NCBI GenBank assembly: GCA_020638285.1 | Contig: JACKIV010000003.1 | Location: 251,468-315,467, forward strand | Direction of reading: 5' to 3' | DNA from: Rhodospirillales bacterium | GTDB lineage: Bacteria; Pseudomonadota; Alphaproteobacteria; Micavibrionales; Micavibrionaceae | Length of the DNA: 64,000 bases | In this document: positions 1 to 8,336 of the stretch, in pieces | Layout: each line of letters starts with the position of its first letter | How positions within the stretch are numbered: the first letter of the stretch is position 1 | Made by a program: the position numbers and the translations under genes | The notes under the pieces: model-generated | What the model saw: the letters and a program-made list of their open reading frames with translations, nothing else | The model's database searches: none | What the model was told of the DNA's origin: nothing

Positions 1-108
1 CATGCGGATATTGCAACAACCCAGATTTATACCCATATTGTCGGAGATAAGCTGCGGAAAACCGTTTCCGAGGCCCATCCTTTGGGTAAAACAGGAACGG
101 ATCTCTAG
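1..108 (+). CDS. xerD: XerD tyrosine recombinase, C-terminal fragment
   Basis: Frame 1 is open from the window edge to a TAG at 106-108 and encodes 35 residues that begin HADIATTQIYTH. This is the C-terminal signature of XerC/XerD site-specific recombinases, where the Tyr is the catalytic nucleophile and the His before it belongs to the active site. The tail (KLRKTVSEAHPLGK) resembles XerD more than XerC. XerD acts with XerC and FtsK to resolve chromosome dimers at dif. The rest of the gene lies upstream of the window. A rho-independent terminator follows directly. Confidence 0.85.
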   Translation, partial: HADIATTQIYTHIVGDKLRKTVSEAHPLGKTGTDL

Positions 109-134
109 GGCGTTTGTTTCTTTTGAAAAAAGCA

Positions 135-174
135 GGGCAGGCCTCGATTTGCGATTCGGGTCTGCCCGTTTTTT
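135..174 (+). terminator. Rho-independent terminator after xerD
   Basis: GGGCAG (135-140) pairs with CTGCCC (162-167). The stem can extend to about nine pairs with one G-U, and a run of six T follows. It lies between the xerD stop and accA. Confidence 0.8.
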
Positions 175-209
175 CCTGCATTGTATGAAATTGGGGATTG
201 GCGAACCAG

Positions 210-1157
210 ATGAGTTTCCTCGAATTTGAGAAGCCTGTTCAGGAGCTTGAGGCGAAAATCGCCGAACTCCGCAAGGTTAGCAGCACAGGTGATGTCAATG
301 TTGCGGCCGAGATTTCTCGAATGCAGACGAAAGCCGATCGTCTGCTCAAGCAGATCTATACAAAATTATCTCCAGCCCAGAAGGTGCTTGTGGCCCGCCA
401 TCCCGAGCGCCCGCATTTTCAGGACTATATTCAGGCGATTGTTACGGACTTTACTCCCTTGGCCGGGGATCGCCGTTTTGGCGAGGACGCTGCCCTTATT
501 GGGGGGATTGGTCGCATTGCCGGTCGTGCCTGTGTCGTGATGGGGCAGGAAAAGGGAAGCGATACGGAAATGCGTCTGCGCCATAATTTTGGCATGGCAA
601 GGCCGGAAGGGTATCGTAAGGCTCTGCGTTTGATGGAGCTTGCGGATCGTTTCCAGATTCCTGTTGTAACGCTGGTGGATACGGCCGGGGCGTATCCAGG
701 CGTGGGGGCCGAGGAACGCGGACAGTCTGAAGCCATTGCTGCGTGTATTGAAACTTGTCTGAACGTGTCTGTTCCAATTCTTTCTGTAGTCATTGGCGAG
801 GGGGGGTCTGGAGGGGCCATTGCGATTGCGACCGCAGATCGAGTCTATATGCTGGAGCATTCTATTTATTCCGTGATTTCTCCGGAAGGGTGCGCGTCAA
901 TTCTCTGGCGCAGTGGTGCTTATGCGGCGGAAGCTGCGGCTGCGCTGCGTTTGACAGCGCAGGATTTGAAGAAACTGGGAGTTATTGACGATATTATTGA
1001 AGAGCCTCTGGGCGGGGCGCACCGCGCATCTCTTGAAGCCGTTGAGCGTGTGCAGGCACAAATCGAAAAGGGTTTCGCTGAAACCTGTCCATGGGACCCA
1101 CGAACGATCCGACATTCACGACGCGAGAAGTATCTCAAAATAGGTCGCGCGGCTTGA
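210..1157 (+). CDS. accA: Acetyl-CoA carboxylase carboxyltransferase subunit alpha
   Basis: 315 residues, the normal length for AccA. With AccD it forms the carboxyltransferase that moves the carboxyl group from carboxybiotin to acetyl-CoA, giving malonyl-CoA for fatty-acid synthesis. The N-terminus MSFLEFEKPVQELE is the family's helical start. The crotonase-like core carries the oxyanion/CoA-binding segments DTAGAYPG and GEGGSGGAIA and the motif ISPEGCASILWR. I chose the ATG at 210 rather than the in-frame TTG at 198 because family members begin about here and GGGGA lies upstream. It stands alone between the xerD terminator and a convergent gene; accD is not nearby, which is common. Confidence 0.97.
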   Translation: MSFLEFEKPVQELEAKIAELRKVSSTGDVNVAAEISRMQTKADRLLKQIYTKLSPAQKVLVARHPERPHFQDYIQAIVTDFTPLAGDRRFGEDAALIGGIGRIAGRACVVMGQEKGSDTEMRLRHNFGMARPEGYRKALRLMELADRFQIPVVTLVDTAGAYPGVGAEERGQSEAIAACIETCLNVSVPILSVVIGEGGSGGAIAIATADRVYMLEHSIYSVISPEGCASILWRSGAYAAEAAAALRLTAQDLKKLGVIDDIIEEPLGGAHRASLEAVERVQAQIEKGFAETCPWDPRTIRHSRREKYLKIGRAA

Positions 1158-1169
1158 TTAATGTAGATT

Positions 1170-1583
1170 TCAGGCTCTTTTACGAAAGGAAAGTCTCCTG
1201 GAATCGCTTTCTGTTTTTTGTCGGGAGAGGGATAGGCTGGAGTCTTCGCTTTCTTTTATCCCCGCCCGGATTTTCATGGTTTCAAAATTTCCGTGCCCGA
1301 CGCGTTGGTGCCCTTCTTCGGTGGCCGCGATTCGATAATAGAGCAGTAGAAAAACCCGGATGGCTGCGGTCAGGGACGTCTCGGGGGTTTTACGCAGATG
1401 GACGAGTGTGCAGACATCGTGAATACTGCACCCTTCCCTGTTTGCGACATCTTTCAGAGCGTCCCACATCTGGGGTTCCAGCCTTACGGATGTTCTGTGC
1501 CTGTTGATCGTGATGTTTCGGCTCAAAAGAGTCGTTTTAGGCATATAAAATTTGATTACAGATTCGTCTGTTTTACTTTCCAT
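1170..1583 (-). CDS. Ribbon-helix-helix domain protein (RHH_4 type)
   Basis: 137 residues from the ATG at 1583; a GTG at 1664 would add 27 unremarkable residues. The centre (HRTSVRLEPQMWDALKDVA, then a Cys/Ser-rich turn and SLTAAIRVFLLLYYR) matches the short alphaproteobacterial RHH_4 family, in which a beta strand and two helices form a dimeric DNA-binding fold. The charged C-terminal tail is not recognisable. The family is usually annotated as a putative DNA-binding protein of unknown target. It is transcribed towards accA (12-nt convergent gap) and lies downstream of eno on the same strand, separated from it by a strong terminator, so it probably has its own promoter. Confidence 0.75.
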   Translation of the reverse strand: MESKTDESVIKFYMPKTTLLSRNITINRHRTSVRLEPQMWDALKDVANREGCSIHDVCTLVHLRKTPETSLTAAIRVFLLLYYRIAATEEGHQRVGHGNFETMKIRAGIKESEDSSLSLSRQKTESDSRRLSFRKRA

Positions 1584-1702
1584 CTGAGCCCCGCATCTGT
1601 TTTTTTTGAAACCAAACGAAACCACGCCTGTATTTTGCACCCTAAGGTTGTTTTTATTGAACACTACATTTGTCTTGCTGTAAATGCAACCTCCGGGCGA
1701 AA

Positions 1703-1735
1703 AAAAATCCAGAGGATTTTTCCCTCTGGATTTTT
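1703..1735 (-). terminator. Bidirectional-looking terminator downstream of eno
   Basis: Perfect inverted repeat AAAAATCCAGAGG (1703-1715) and CCTCTGGATTTTT (1723-1735) with a 7-nt loop. It has an A-run on one side and a T-run on the other. It lies just past the eno stop on the minus strand. Confidence 0.85.
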
Positions 1736-1760
1736 AGAAAATGATGTTTTCTTTTGACTT

Positions 1761-3137
<1,377 letters not shown>

Positions 3138-3223
3138 TCAAACGCAAAGTGCTGTGGATTTTACGCAATCGCGGCAAAGTGTCGCAGGAGCCCTTGTATT
3201 AAAGGAAATCTGTCTGGAGGGGC

Positions 3224-3253
3224 TTGTTTTTTTCTTTGAAGAAGGTCTATAGT
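3224..3253 (+). promoter_or_regulatory. Possible promoter of the CBS/permease operon
   Basis: TTGTTT (3224-3229), an 18-nt spacer and TATAGT (3248-3253), about 70 nt before the CBS-domain start codon, in the divergent region with eno. Recognised by eye only. Confidence 0.35.
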
Positions 3254-3320
3254 CCGCTCAGATTTCACGAGGCGCGGTGATTTTCGCGGCGCTTTGTCGC
3301 GAGTAATGGAGATTTGAAAT

Positions 3321-3818
3321 ATGCCGTGTATCGAAGCAATGACAACTGAAATCGTGACCGTGAGCCCGGAGCAGACGGTTTCGGAAGCTGTGGCCCTGAT
3401 GGATGAGCACGGAATCCGGGCGCTTCCTGTTGTGGACGCGAAGAATAATCTCGTCGGGATGTTTGGATTTGATCCTCTCCTGCGCGGTCTTTTGCCAGTT
3501 TCTCTTACGATTGGGGAGCACGACGGTCTTGACCTGCGTCTGGATTACGTTCTTCACGCTTCGTCCGGTGTGGCGCAGCGCCTCTCCAGGCTGATGTCCC
3601 GTCCGGTGGGGGAGGTCATGAGTCGGGATCTGTACACGGTGCATCCGGAAACCCCTCTATGGGAGGGTGTTCGTTTGCTGGTTAAATACGGCAGTCCCTT
3701 GCCGGTCGTGCGAACGGAATCCATGTTTCTTGCCGGAATCATGACGGCGCAGACGGCAACGCGGGCTTTTCTGCACATCCTTGATCTGATGGCTGAGGGG
3801 AAACGGCGCGAGATCTAA
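3321..3818 (+). CDS. Tandem CBS-domain protein
   Basis: 165 residues made almost wholly of a pair of CBS motifs: residues ~1-55 (MTTEIVTVSPEQTVSEAVALM, then GIRALPVVDAKNNLVGMFG) and ~95-160 (GEVMSRDLYTVHPETPLWEG, then SPLPVVR and LAGIMTAQTA). A charged linker sits between them. CBS pairs (Bateman modules) bind adenosyl nucleotides and usually gate transporters or enzymes; free-standing ones act in trans. GGAG lies nine bases before the ATG. The next gene, 60 nt downstream on the same strand, is a large ion permease, so control of that permease is a reasonable guess. There is no transmembrane segment or catalytic domain. Confidence 0.85.
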   Translation: MPCIEAMTTEIVTVSPEQTVSEAVALMDEHGIRALPVVDAKNNLVGMFGFDPLLRGLLPVSLTIGEHDGLDLRLDYVLHASSGVAQRLSRLMSRPVGEVMSRDLYTVHPETPLWEGVRLLVKYGSPLPVVRTESMFLAGIMTAQTATRAFLHILDLMAEGKRREI

Positions 3819-3878
3819 AGAAAACGCCAGACTCATCTATCCGCATCGGCTTCTTCAGGCGTATACGAGGACATATCC

Positions 3879-5249
3879 ATGGAAACTGACATTCTTTCAA
3901 CGACGGCGGTCGCGCATCTTTCTTTTGATGTGTCGATGGGCGTTTCTGCTCTGGTGCTGTTTTTGACTTTTCTCGGGATCTTTACGGAAGGCATTCACAA
4001 GGTCGATCGGACCAAGGTTGCCATGTTCGGGGCTGGGGCCATGATCTTCTCCGGGCAGATTTTCGGGTTTTATGATCCCGAAAGAGCGATTGAAATCGTC
4101 GATTGGAACGTGATTCTTCTTCTGGGCGGCATGATGACCATCATTGCCATCATGATTCCCACGGGTGGATTTCAGGCTGTTGCATTCTGGATTGCCCAGA
4201 AATCGGGGGGGCGGAAGTTTTTGCTTCTTGTTATGATGGGCGTTTCGGTGGCCTTGATTTCCATGTTGCTGGATAATGTGACCACGATCATCATTTTTGC
4301 GCCTTTGATTGTCCTTATTTGTCAGGCGCTTGGGATTTCTCCTATTCCGAGTCTTCTGGGGTCTGCGATTTTGTCCAATACGGGCGGGATTGCGACGCTT
4401 GTCGGGGATCCGCCGAACATTATGATCGGGTCTGCGGCGGGAATCACGTTCAACCAGTTTTTCATCCACATGGGCGGGCTTGTTTTTGCCGTCTGTCTGG
4501 CCACGATCGGGGTTTTGTATCTTCTGTTCCGAAAGGAATTCAAGGGGCGGGCGGTTTTGCCGGAATTTTCCGATGATGCGCTGATTTCTGATGCCCGGAC
4601 GTGGTATTTTTCTCTGGGCGCGCTGGCGATTATGATCGTGGCGTTTGTTTCGCATCACCAGCTGGGGTGGGAAGCGTGGGTTGTTGCGGCGCTGGGTTTA
4701 ACGATTCTTCTGATCGCGGTTCCCAAGATCAATCTGGAGCATACCCTTGATAAGATCGAGCTTGCCATGCTGCTGTTTTTTATGGCTCTTTTTATCGTCG
4801 TGGGAGGGGTTCAGCACAGTCAGTTCCTGACATGGGTGGCCCAGATGCTTGTACCACTGGTTCAGGAAAATATGCTTGTCGCCTGTGTGGTGATTCTCTG
4901 GCTTGGAGCGATCGTTTCAGCCCTGATCAATAATATTCCCTTTATGGCTGCCCTGATTCCCATGATTCAGAGCATGGAAGCTGATGGGGTGAATGTTACG
5001 CCGTTGTGGTGGGCGCTGGCTGCCGGGGTCGGGTTAGGTGGAAACGGGACGCATATCGGGGCTTCTGCGAACATGATTGTCTTGTCCTTGTCCGAACGTC
5101 TGGCCAAGGCAGAAGGCAACCCGGCATTGGCGATTACGCCGGGGTTGTGGATTCGCAAGGGGATGCCGATTATGCTCGCAACTCTCGTTGTGGCGAGCGT
5201 GATTTTCGTCGTGTTTTTCAACTTTTTCGCGACTCCATTAGGGAAATAA
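3879..5249 (+). CDS. ArsB/NhaD-type ion transporter (P-protein-like permease)
   Basis: 456 residues with about 11-12 hydrophobic segments. It belongs to the ion-transporter superfamily that includes ArsB, NhaD and the eukaryotic P protein. The signature stretch is LLDNVTTIIIFAPL followed by GGIATLVGDPPNIMIGSAAGITFNQF; the second half repeats the architecture with ALINNIPFMAALIPM and GGNGTHIGASANMIVLS. These proteins are inner-membrane secondary carriers for arsenite, for Na+/H+ exchange or for dicarboxylates. No arsR or arsC is adjacent, so arsenite is not supported by context. The CBS protein upstream may be regulatory, and the DUF192 gene starts 4 nt after the stop, suggesting one operon. 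Confidence 0.85.
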   Translation: METDILSTTAVAHLSFDVSMGVSALVLFLTFLGIFTEGIHKVDRTKVAMFGAGAMIFSGQIFGFYDPERAIEIVDWNVILLLGGMMTIIAIMIPTGGFQAVAFWIAQKSGGRKFLLLVMMGVSVALISMLLDNVTTIIIFAPLIVLICQALGISPIPSLLGSAILSNTGGIATLVGDPPNIMIGSAAGITFNQFFIHMGGLVFAVCLATIGVLYLLFRKEFKGRAVLPEFSDDALISDARTWYFSLGALAIMIVAFVSHHQLGWEAWVVAALGLTILLIAVPKINLEHTLDKIELAMLLFFMALFIVVGGVQHSQFLTWVAQMLVPLVQENMLVACVVILWLGAIVSALINNIPFMAALIPMIQSMEADGVNVTPLWWALAAGVGLGGNGTHIGASANMIVLSLSERLAKAEGNPALAITPGLWIRKGMPIMLATLVVASVIFVVFFNFFATPLGK

Positions 5250-5253
5250 ACGT

Positions 5254-5742
5254 ATGGTCCGTTTTGTCTGCGCCGGGTTGGTTGTGTTTTTTGGCTTCGT
5301 CACCGGGGCTTTTGCTGATCCTGCGACGTGGGCGCGTCCCGAAAGCGTTGTAATTACGGATTCAAAAGGGGGAGAGCATTTCTTTAACGCAGAGTTGGCC
5401 GTTGCTCCGGACGAGTTGACACGCGGGTTGATGGGGCGGACGGATCTGGCCGACGATGCCGGGATGCTGTTCGTCTTTGAGAATGCGCGGGAGCGCTCTT
5501 TCTGGATGCGGGATACGTTGATTTTTCTGGATATTCTTTTTATCGATGAAGAAGGGCGGATTATCAAGATTCAGGAAAATGCAAAGCCGAAGGATGAAAC
5601 GCAGATTCCCTCCGGTGGTCCGGTTCTTGGTGTTCTGGAAATAAAGGGCGGGCGCGCCGCAGCCCTCGGGATTCAGGTGGGGGATACGGTTCATCATAAT
5701 CTTTTTGGAAATGTTCTGGACGCTCAGGCCAATAACCCTTAG
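5254..5742 (+). CDS. DUF192 family secreted protein
   Basis: 162 residues. The N-terminus is a Sec signal peptide (hydrophobic VCAGLVVFFGFV, cleavage likely at AFA/DP). The remainder is a complete DUF192 (COG1430) domain with the usual landmarks: FNAELAVAPDELTRGLMGR, GMLFVFENARERSFWMRDTLIFLDILFI, and a C-terminal VLEIKGGRAAALGIQVGD. The biochemical role of the family is unknown; members are small periplasmic or membrane-associated beta proteins. AGGGA precedes the ATG. It is probably cotranscribed with the permease (4-nt gap), and tRNA-Pro follows closely. Confidence 0.9.
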   Translation: MVRFVCAGLVVFFGFVTGAFADPATWARPESVVITDSKGGEHFFNAELAVAPDELTRGLMGRTDLADDAGMLFVFENARERSFWMRDTLIFLDILFIDEEGRIIKIQENAKPKDETQIPSGGPVLGVLEIKGGRAAALGIQVGDTVHHNLFGNVLDAQANNP

Positions 5743-5754
5743 TCTCCTGTTCCA

Positions 5755-5831
5755 CGGGGTGTAGCGCAGTCTGGTAGCGCGCCTGCTTTGGGAGCAGGAT
5801 GCCGGAGGTTCGAATCCTCTCACCCCGACCA
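5755..5831 (+). tRNA. tRNA-Pro (anticodon TGG), CCA encoded
   Basis: 77 nt. The acceptor stem CGGGGTG (5755-5761) pairs with CACCCCG (5821-5827), followed by A and an encoded CCA. The D arm is GCGCAGTCTGGTAGCGC, the anticodon arm CCTGC-TTTGGGA-GCAGG gives TGG, and the T arm contains GGTTCGAATCC. A near-copy of its 3' end lies about 109 nt downstream. Confidence 0.97.
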
Positions 5832-5848
5832 TTTTTCCAATAAAATTA

Positions 5849-5943
5849 CGATGAGGGAGAGGGAGGATTCGAGACCTCCTCCTTTTTAGAGAAGCGCGGC
5901 CCGGGGGCCGCGTGGGGTTCGAATCCTCTCATCCCGACCATTT
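5849..5943 (+). pseudogene. tRNA-Pro-derived remnant (duplicated 3' end)
   Basis: 5916-5943 repeats the 3' end of tRNA-Pro (5807-5834) with 27 of 28 bases identical, from the T arm through CCA and the following TTT. Upstream, GATGAG can pair with CTCATC of the copied acceptor strand. Two extra hairpins (GGAGG/CCTCC and CGCGGCC/GGCCGCG) replace the D and anticodon arms, so it cannot be a working tRNA. It could be a decayed tRNA or a scar of integration at the tRNA 3' end. Confidence 0.55.
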
Positions 5944-5993
5944 AATTGTCCTTCTTTAGGTTTTAAACCTCCGGCTTCAGCCGTATTTTTTTA

Positions 5994-6078
5994 ACACAGA
6001 GAACGCGGAGAAGACGCAGAGGTCACAGAGAGACGCTGTTCTCCGTGCCTTCTCTGTGGTCTCTGTGTCCTCTGTGGT
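5994..6078. repeat. Long imperfect palindrome of CACAGAG words
   Basis: The left arm (5994-6035) is built from ACAGAGAA/CGCAGAGG-like words. The right arm (6039-6078) is its imperfect reverse complement, with about three quarters of positions matching by eye. Transcribed RNA would fold into one long stem. Short CCGGCTTCAGCCG hairpins flank it at 5971-5983 and 6126-6138. Confidence 0.75.
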
Positions 6079-6289
6079 GAATCTTTTCTTTCTTTTTTTA
6101 AGGCTTCCAGCCTTTTTCGAACCTACCGGCTTCAGCCGGTAGTGGTTCAGTTTTCAGTCTGATTTTTCTCAAAAAAATCCTCTGAAATTATAGCGATCTT
6201 CTTCTTGTTGTTTGCCTTTTGGGGGCGCTTCATGCAAAATTAACCAGTTTTCTGTCATTCTTCCTCTTGATGAGAGATGTTTCCTTTCG

Positions 6290-8284
6290 ATGCGTATACT
6301 GCGTGATGGCATGATTCAGGACGATAAATCGAATAAAGGCAAGCCTTTTTCGCCATCGGCGGAGGCAGCTTCGCACGCGTCCATTTCCGGTTCCGATCCA
6401 CAGGATTCGGGGGCTGTTCTGACTCTTGAAGACGATGAATCCGGACCGGTCTCGCATCTTCCCGTGCGATTTGTTAAGAAGCAGGGGCAAAAAGCAGGGG
6501 TTGAGGCGCGCGGTTTTGATGTTCGGGACGGCCCGACGCGGGAAAGCTGGAATTCCTCCGGGCGGGATGTTGCGCCTCTCAAGGATTCGGACGATTCGAC
6601 TCACAAGAGCGGGCGGATCGGGGACCGTCTTCTGGAAATGGGCCTGATTTCTCAGGATCAGCTCAATGTCGCGCTTCAGGAAAAAAAGCTGTCCGGCAAG
6701 ATGCTCGGGACGGTTATGGTCGAACTGGGCTTCATTACGTCCCAGATTCTGACCAGTCTTCTGGCCGAATCCGGCGGATATGAATTGTTCGATCCCTCCC
6801 ACACCGTTGTGGATGGGGACGCACTCGCGCTTTTGGACAAGAAAGACGCGATGAAGTTTCAGGCGCTCCCGATTTCTCTGGCCGATGGGGAAGTCCACGT
6901 TGCAATGGTTGACCCCTATGACGTGGTTGCTCTGGATACGCTGCGGCGATTTTTCCCGAAGGGGCTTCAAATTCGCCCCATGGTCACGACGCCTGCCATT
7001 TTGTCGGAAGCGATTGATGCGGCGTATGGATATGCGAGCTCGATTACGGATATTTTGCGGGAGCTTGAGAACGACAAGCAGGCTCCCGATGTCAAGGCGA
7101 TTTCCGATCAGACGGCCTATACTCATCCCATCGTTCGCCTCGTTAACGCTCTGCTCTCTGACGCGGTCAAGGGTGGGATTTCAGACCTGCACTTTGAGCC
7201 GGAAGAAAATTTTGTGCGTCTTCGTTGTCGTAAGGACGGGGTTCTGTCTACGACCCAGACGTTCCACAAGCAGTACTGGAGCGCGATGTCACAGCGGATC
7301 AAGATTATGTCCAATATGGATATCGCGGACAAGCTTGCGCCTCAGGACGGGCGATTTGGTCTGAATGTTGGCGGGCGAACGGCGGATTTCCGGGTGTCTT
7401 CTCTGCCCACGGTCCACGGGGAAAACATTGTTCTGCGGGTTCTGGATAAAAGCAGCAGTATCGTGCCGCTTGAAAAGCTGGGGTTCAGTCCTGGAAATAT
7501 GGCAAAAATCCGCATGGCGCAGAGTCGTCCGGAGGGGATTATCATTGTCACGGGGCCAACGGGGTCGGGAAAGACCACCAGTCTGTATTCGATGCTCAAC
7601 GAGGTCAATACGGTCGATGTGAACATTCAAACCCTTGAAGATCCTGTGGAATATTCCCTGCCGATGATTCGTCAAACCCATGTGCGCGAGGGCGTTCTTG
7701 AGTTTGCGGACGGGATCAAGGCCTTGTTGCGTCAGGACCCTGATATTATCTTTATCGGGGAAATCCGGGACGGGGAGACGGCGGGAATGGCGCTCAAGGC
7801 TGCCATGACCGGCCACCAGGTTTATACCAGTCTTCATACCAACGATTCGTTCGGCGCCATTCCCCGTCTGGTTGATCTGGGGATGAAACCGGCGATGGTG
7901 GCCGGGTCTATCATTGCCGTGTTTGCCCAGCGTCTGGTCCGGCGTTTGTGTCCGCAATGCAAGATTGCCTACACTCCGGGTGAGGAGGAATGCCGTCAGA
8001 TGAAACTTGACCCGTCCAATCCGCCTCCGATCTTCAAGGCGCGGGAAGAGGGGTGTCAGGCCTGCGCCAAAAAGGGTTATAGCGGTCGGATCTCGATTGC
8101 GGAAATTCTTTTGTTCGATGAAGAAATGGATATTTTGCTCGCCAGCGGAGCCGGAAAAGCTGAACTTAAGGCTCTGGCACGAAAAAAAGGCTTTAAGAAT
8201 ATGAAGGAAGATGGCATTCTTAAAATCCTCGAAGGTTTGACCAGTCTTGATGAACTGGCCAGAAGCGTCGACATTAATTCCTGA
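6290..8284 (+). CDS. pilB: Type IV pilus extension ATPase, PilB/MshE family
   Basis: 664 residues from the ATG at 6290; a TTG at 6212 and an ATG at 6311 are alternatives. It powers pilin polymerisation at the inner membrane. Residues ~1-100 are low-complexity. Residues ~109-161 hold two MshEN-type 24-residue motifs (RIGDRLLEMGLISQ; MLGTVMVELGFITS), the c-di-GMP-binding module of MshE-like ATPases. The motor domain has Walker A GPTGSGKT (422-429), the Asp/His boxes around LEDPVEY, FIGEIRDGET and TGHQVYTSLHTND, and a CPQC...CQAC zinc site. It is the first gene of the plus-strand pilus cluster; pilC follows after ~50 nt. Confidence 0.93.
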   Translation: MRILRDGMIQDDKSNKGKPFSPSAEAASHASISGSDPQDSGAVLTLEDDESGPVSHLPVRFVKKQGQKAGVEARGFDVRDGPTRESWNSSGRDVAPLKDSDDSTHKSGRIGDRLLEMGLISQDQLNVALQEKKLSGKMLGTVMVELGFITSQILTSLLAESGGYELFDPSHTVVDGDALALLDKKDAMKFQALPISLADGEVHVAMVDPYDVVALDTLRRFFPKGLQIRPMVTTPAILSEAIDAAYGYASSITDILRELENDKQAPDVKAISDQTAYTHPIVRLVNALLSDAVKGGISDLHFEPEENFVRLRCRKDGVLSTTQTFHKQYWSAMSQRIKIMSNMDIADKLAPQDGRFGLNVGGRTADFRVSSLPTVHGENIVLRVLDKSSSIVPLEKLGFSPGNMAKIRMAQSRPEGIIIVTGPTGSGKTTSLYSMLNEVNTVDVNIQTLEDPVEYSLPMIRQTHVREGVLEFADGIKALLRQDPDIIFIGEIRDGETAGMALKAAMTGHQVYTSLHTNDSFGAIPRLVDLGMKPAMVAGSIIAVFAQRLVRRLCPQCKIAYTPGEEECRQMKLDPSNPPPIFKAREEGCQACAKKGYSGRISIAEILLFDEEMDILLASGAGKAELKALARKKGFKNMKEDGILKILEGLTSLDELARSVDINS

Positions 8285-8336
8285 TTGTGATATCCATATC
8301 GCGCCGTAGCGAGTTTTCAAAGGCCGGGGGCGTGCC

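Larger units (their letters stand above)
5832..6289. other. Gene-free region rich in repeats
   Basis: There is no plausible gene in this 458-nt stretch. In order it holds a tRNA-like/duplicated tRNA 3' segment (about 5849-5943), a small hairpin followed by T residues (5971-5992), a long imperfect palindrome of CACAGAG words (5994-6078), a second copy of the CCGGCTTCAGCCG hairpin (6124-6141), and the leader of the pilus cluster. The stretch is unlike the compact intergenic regions elsewhere in the window. Confidence 0.8.

Noticed and set aside
3879..5249. Arsenite efflux pump ArsB proper
   Set aside because: The superfamily signature fits, but no arsR or arsC is nearby and the sequence is equally close to NhaD/P-protein members; substrate left open.
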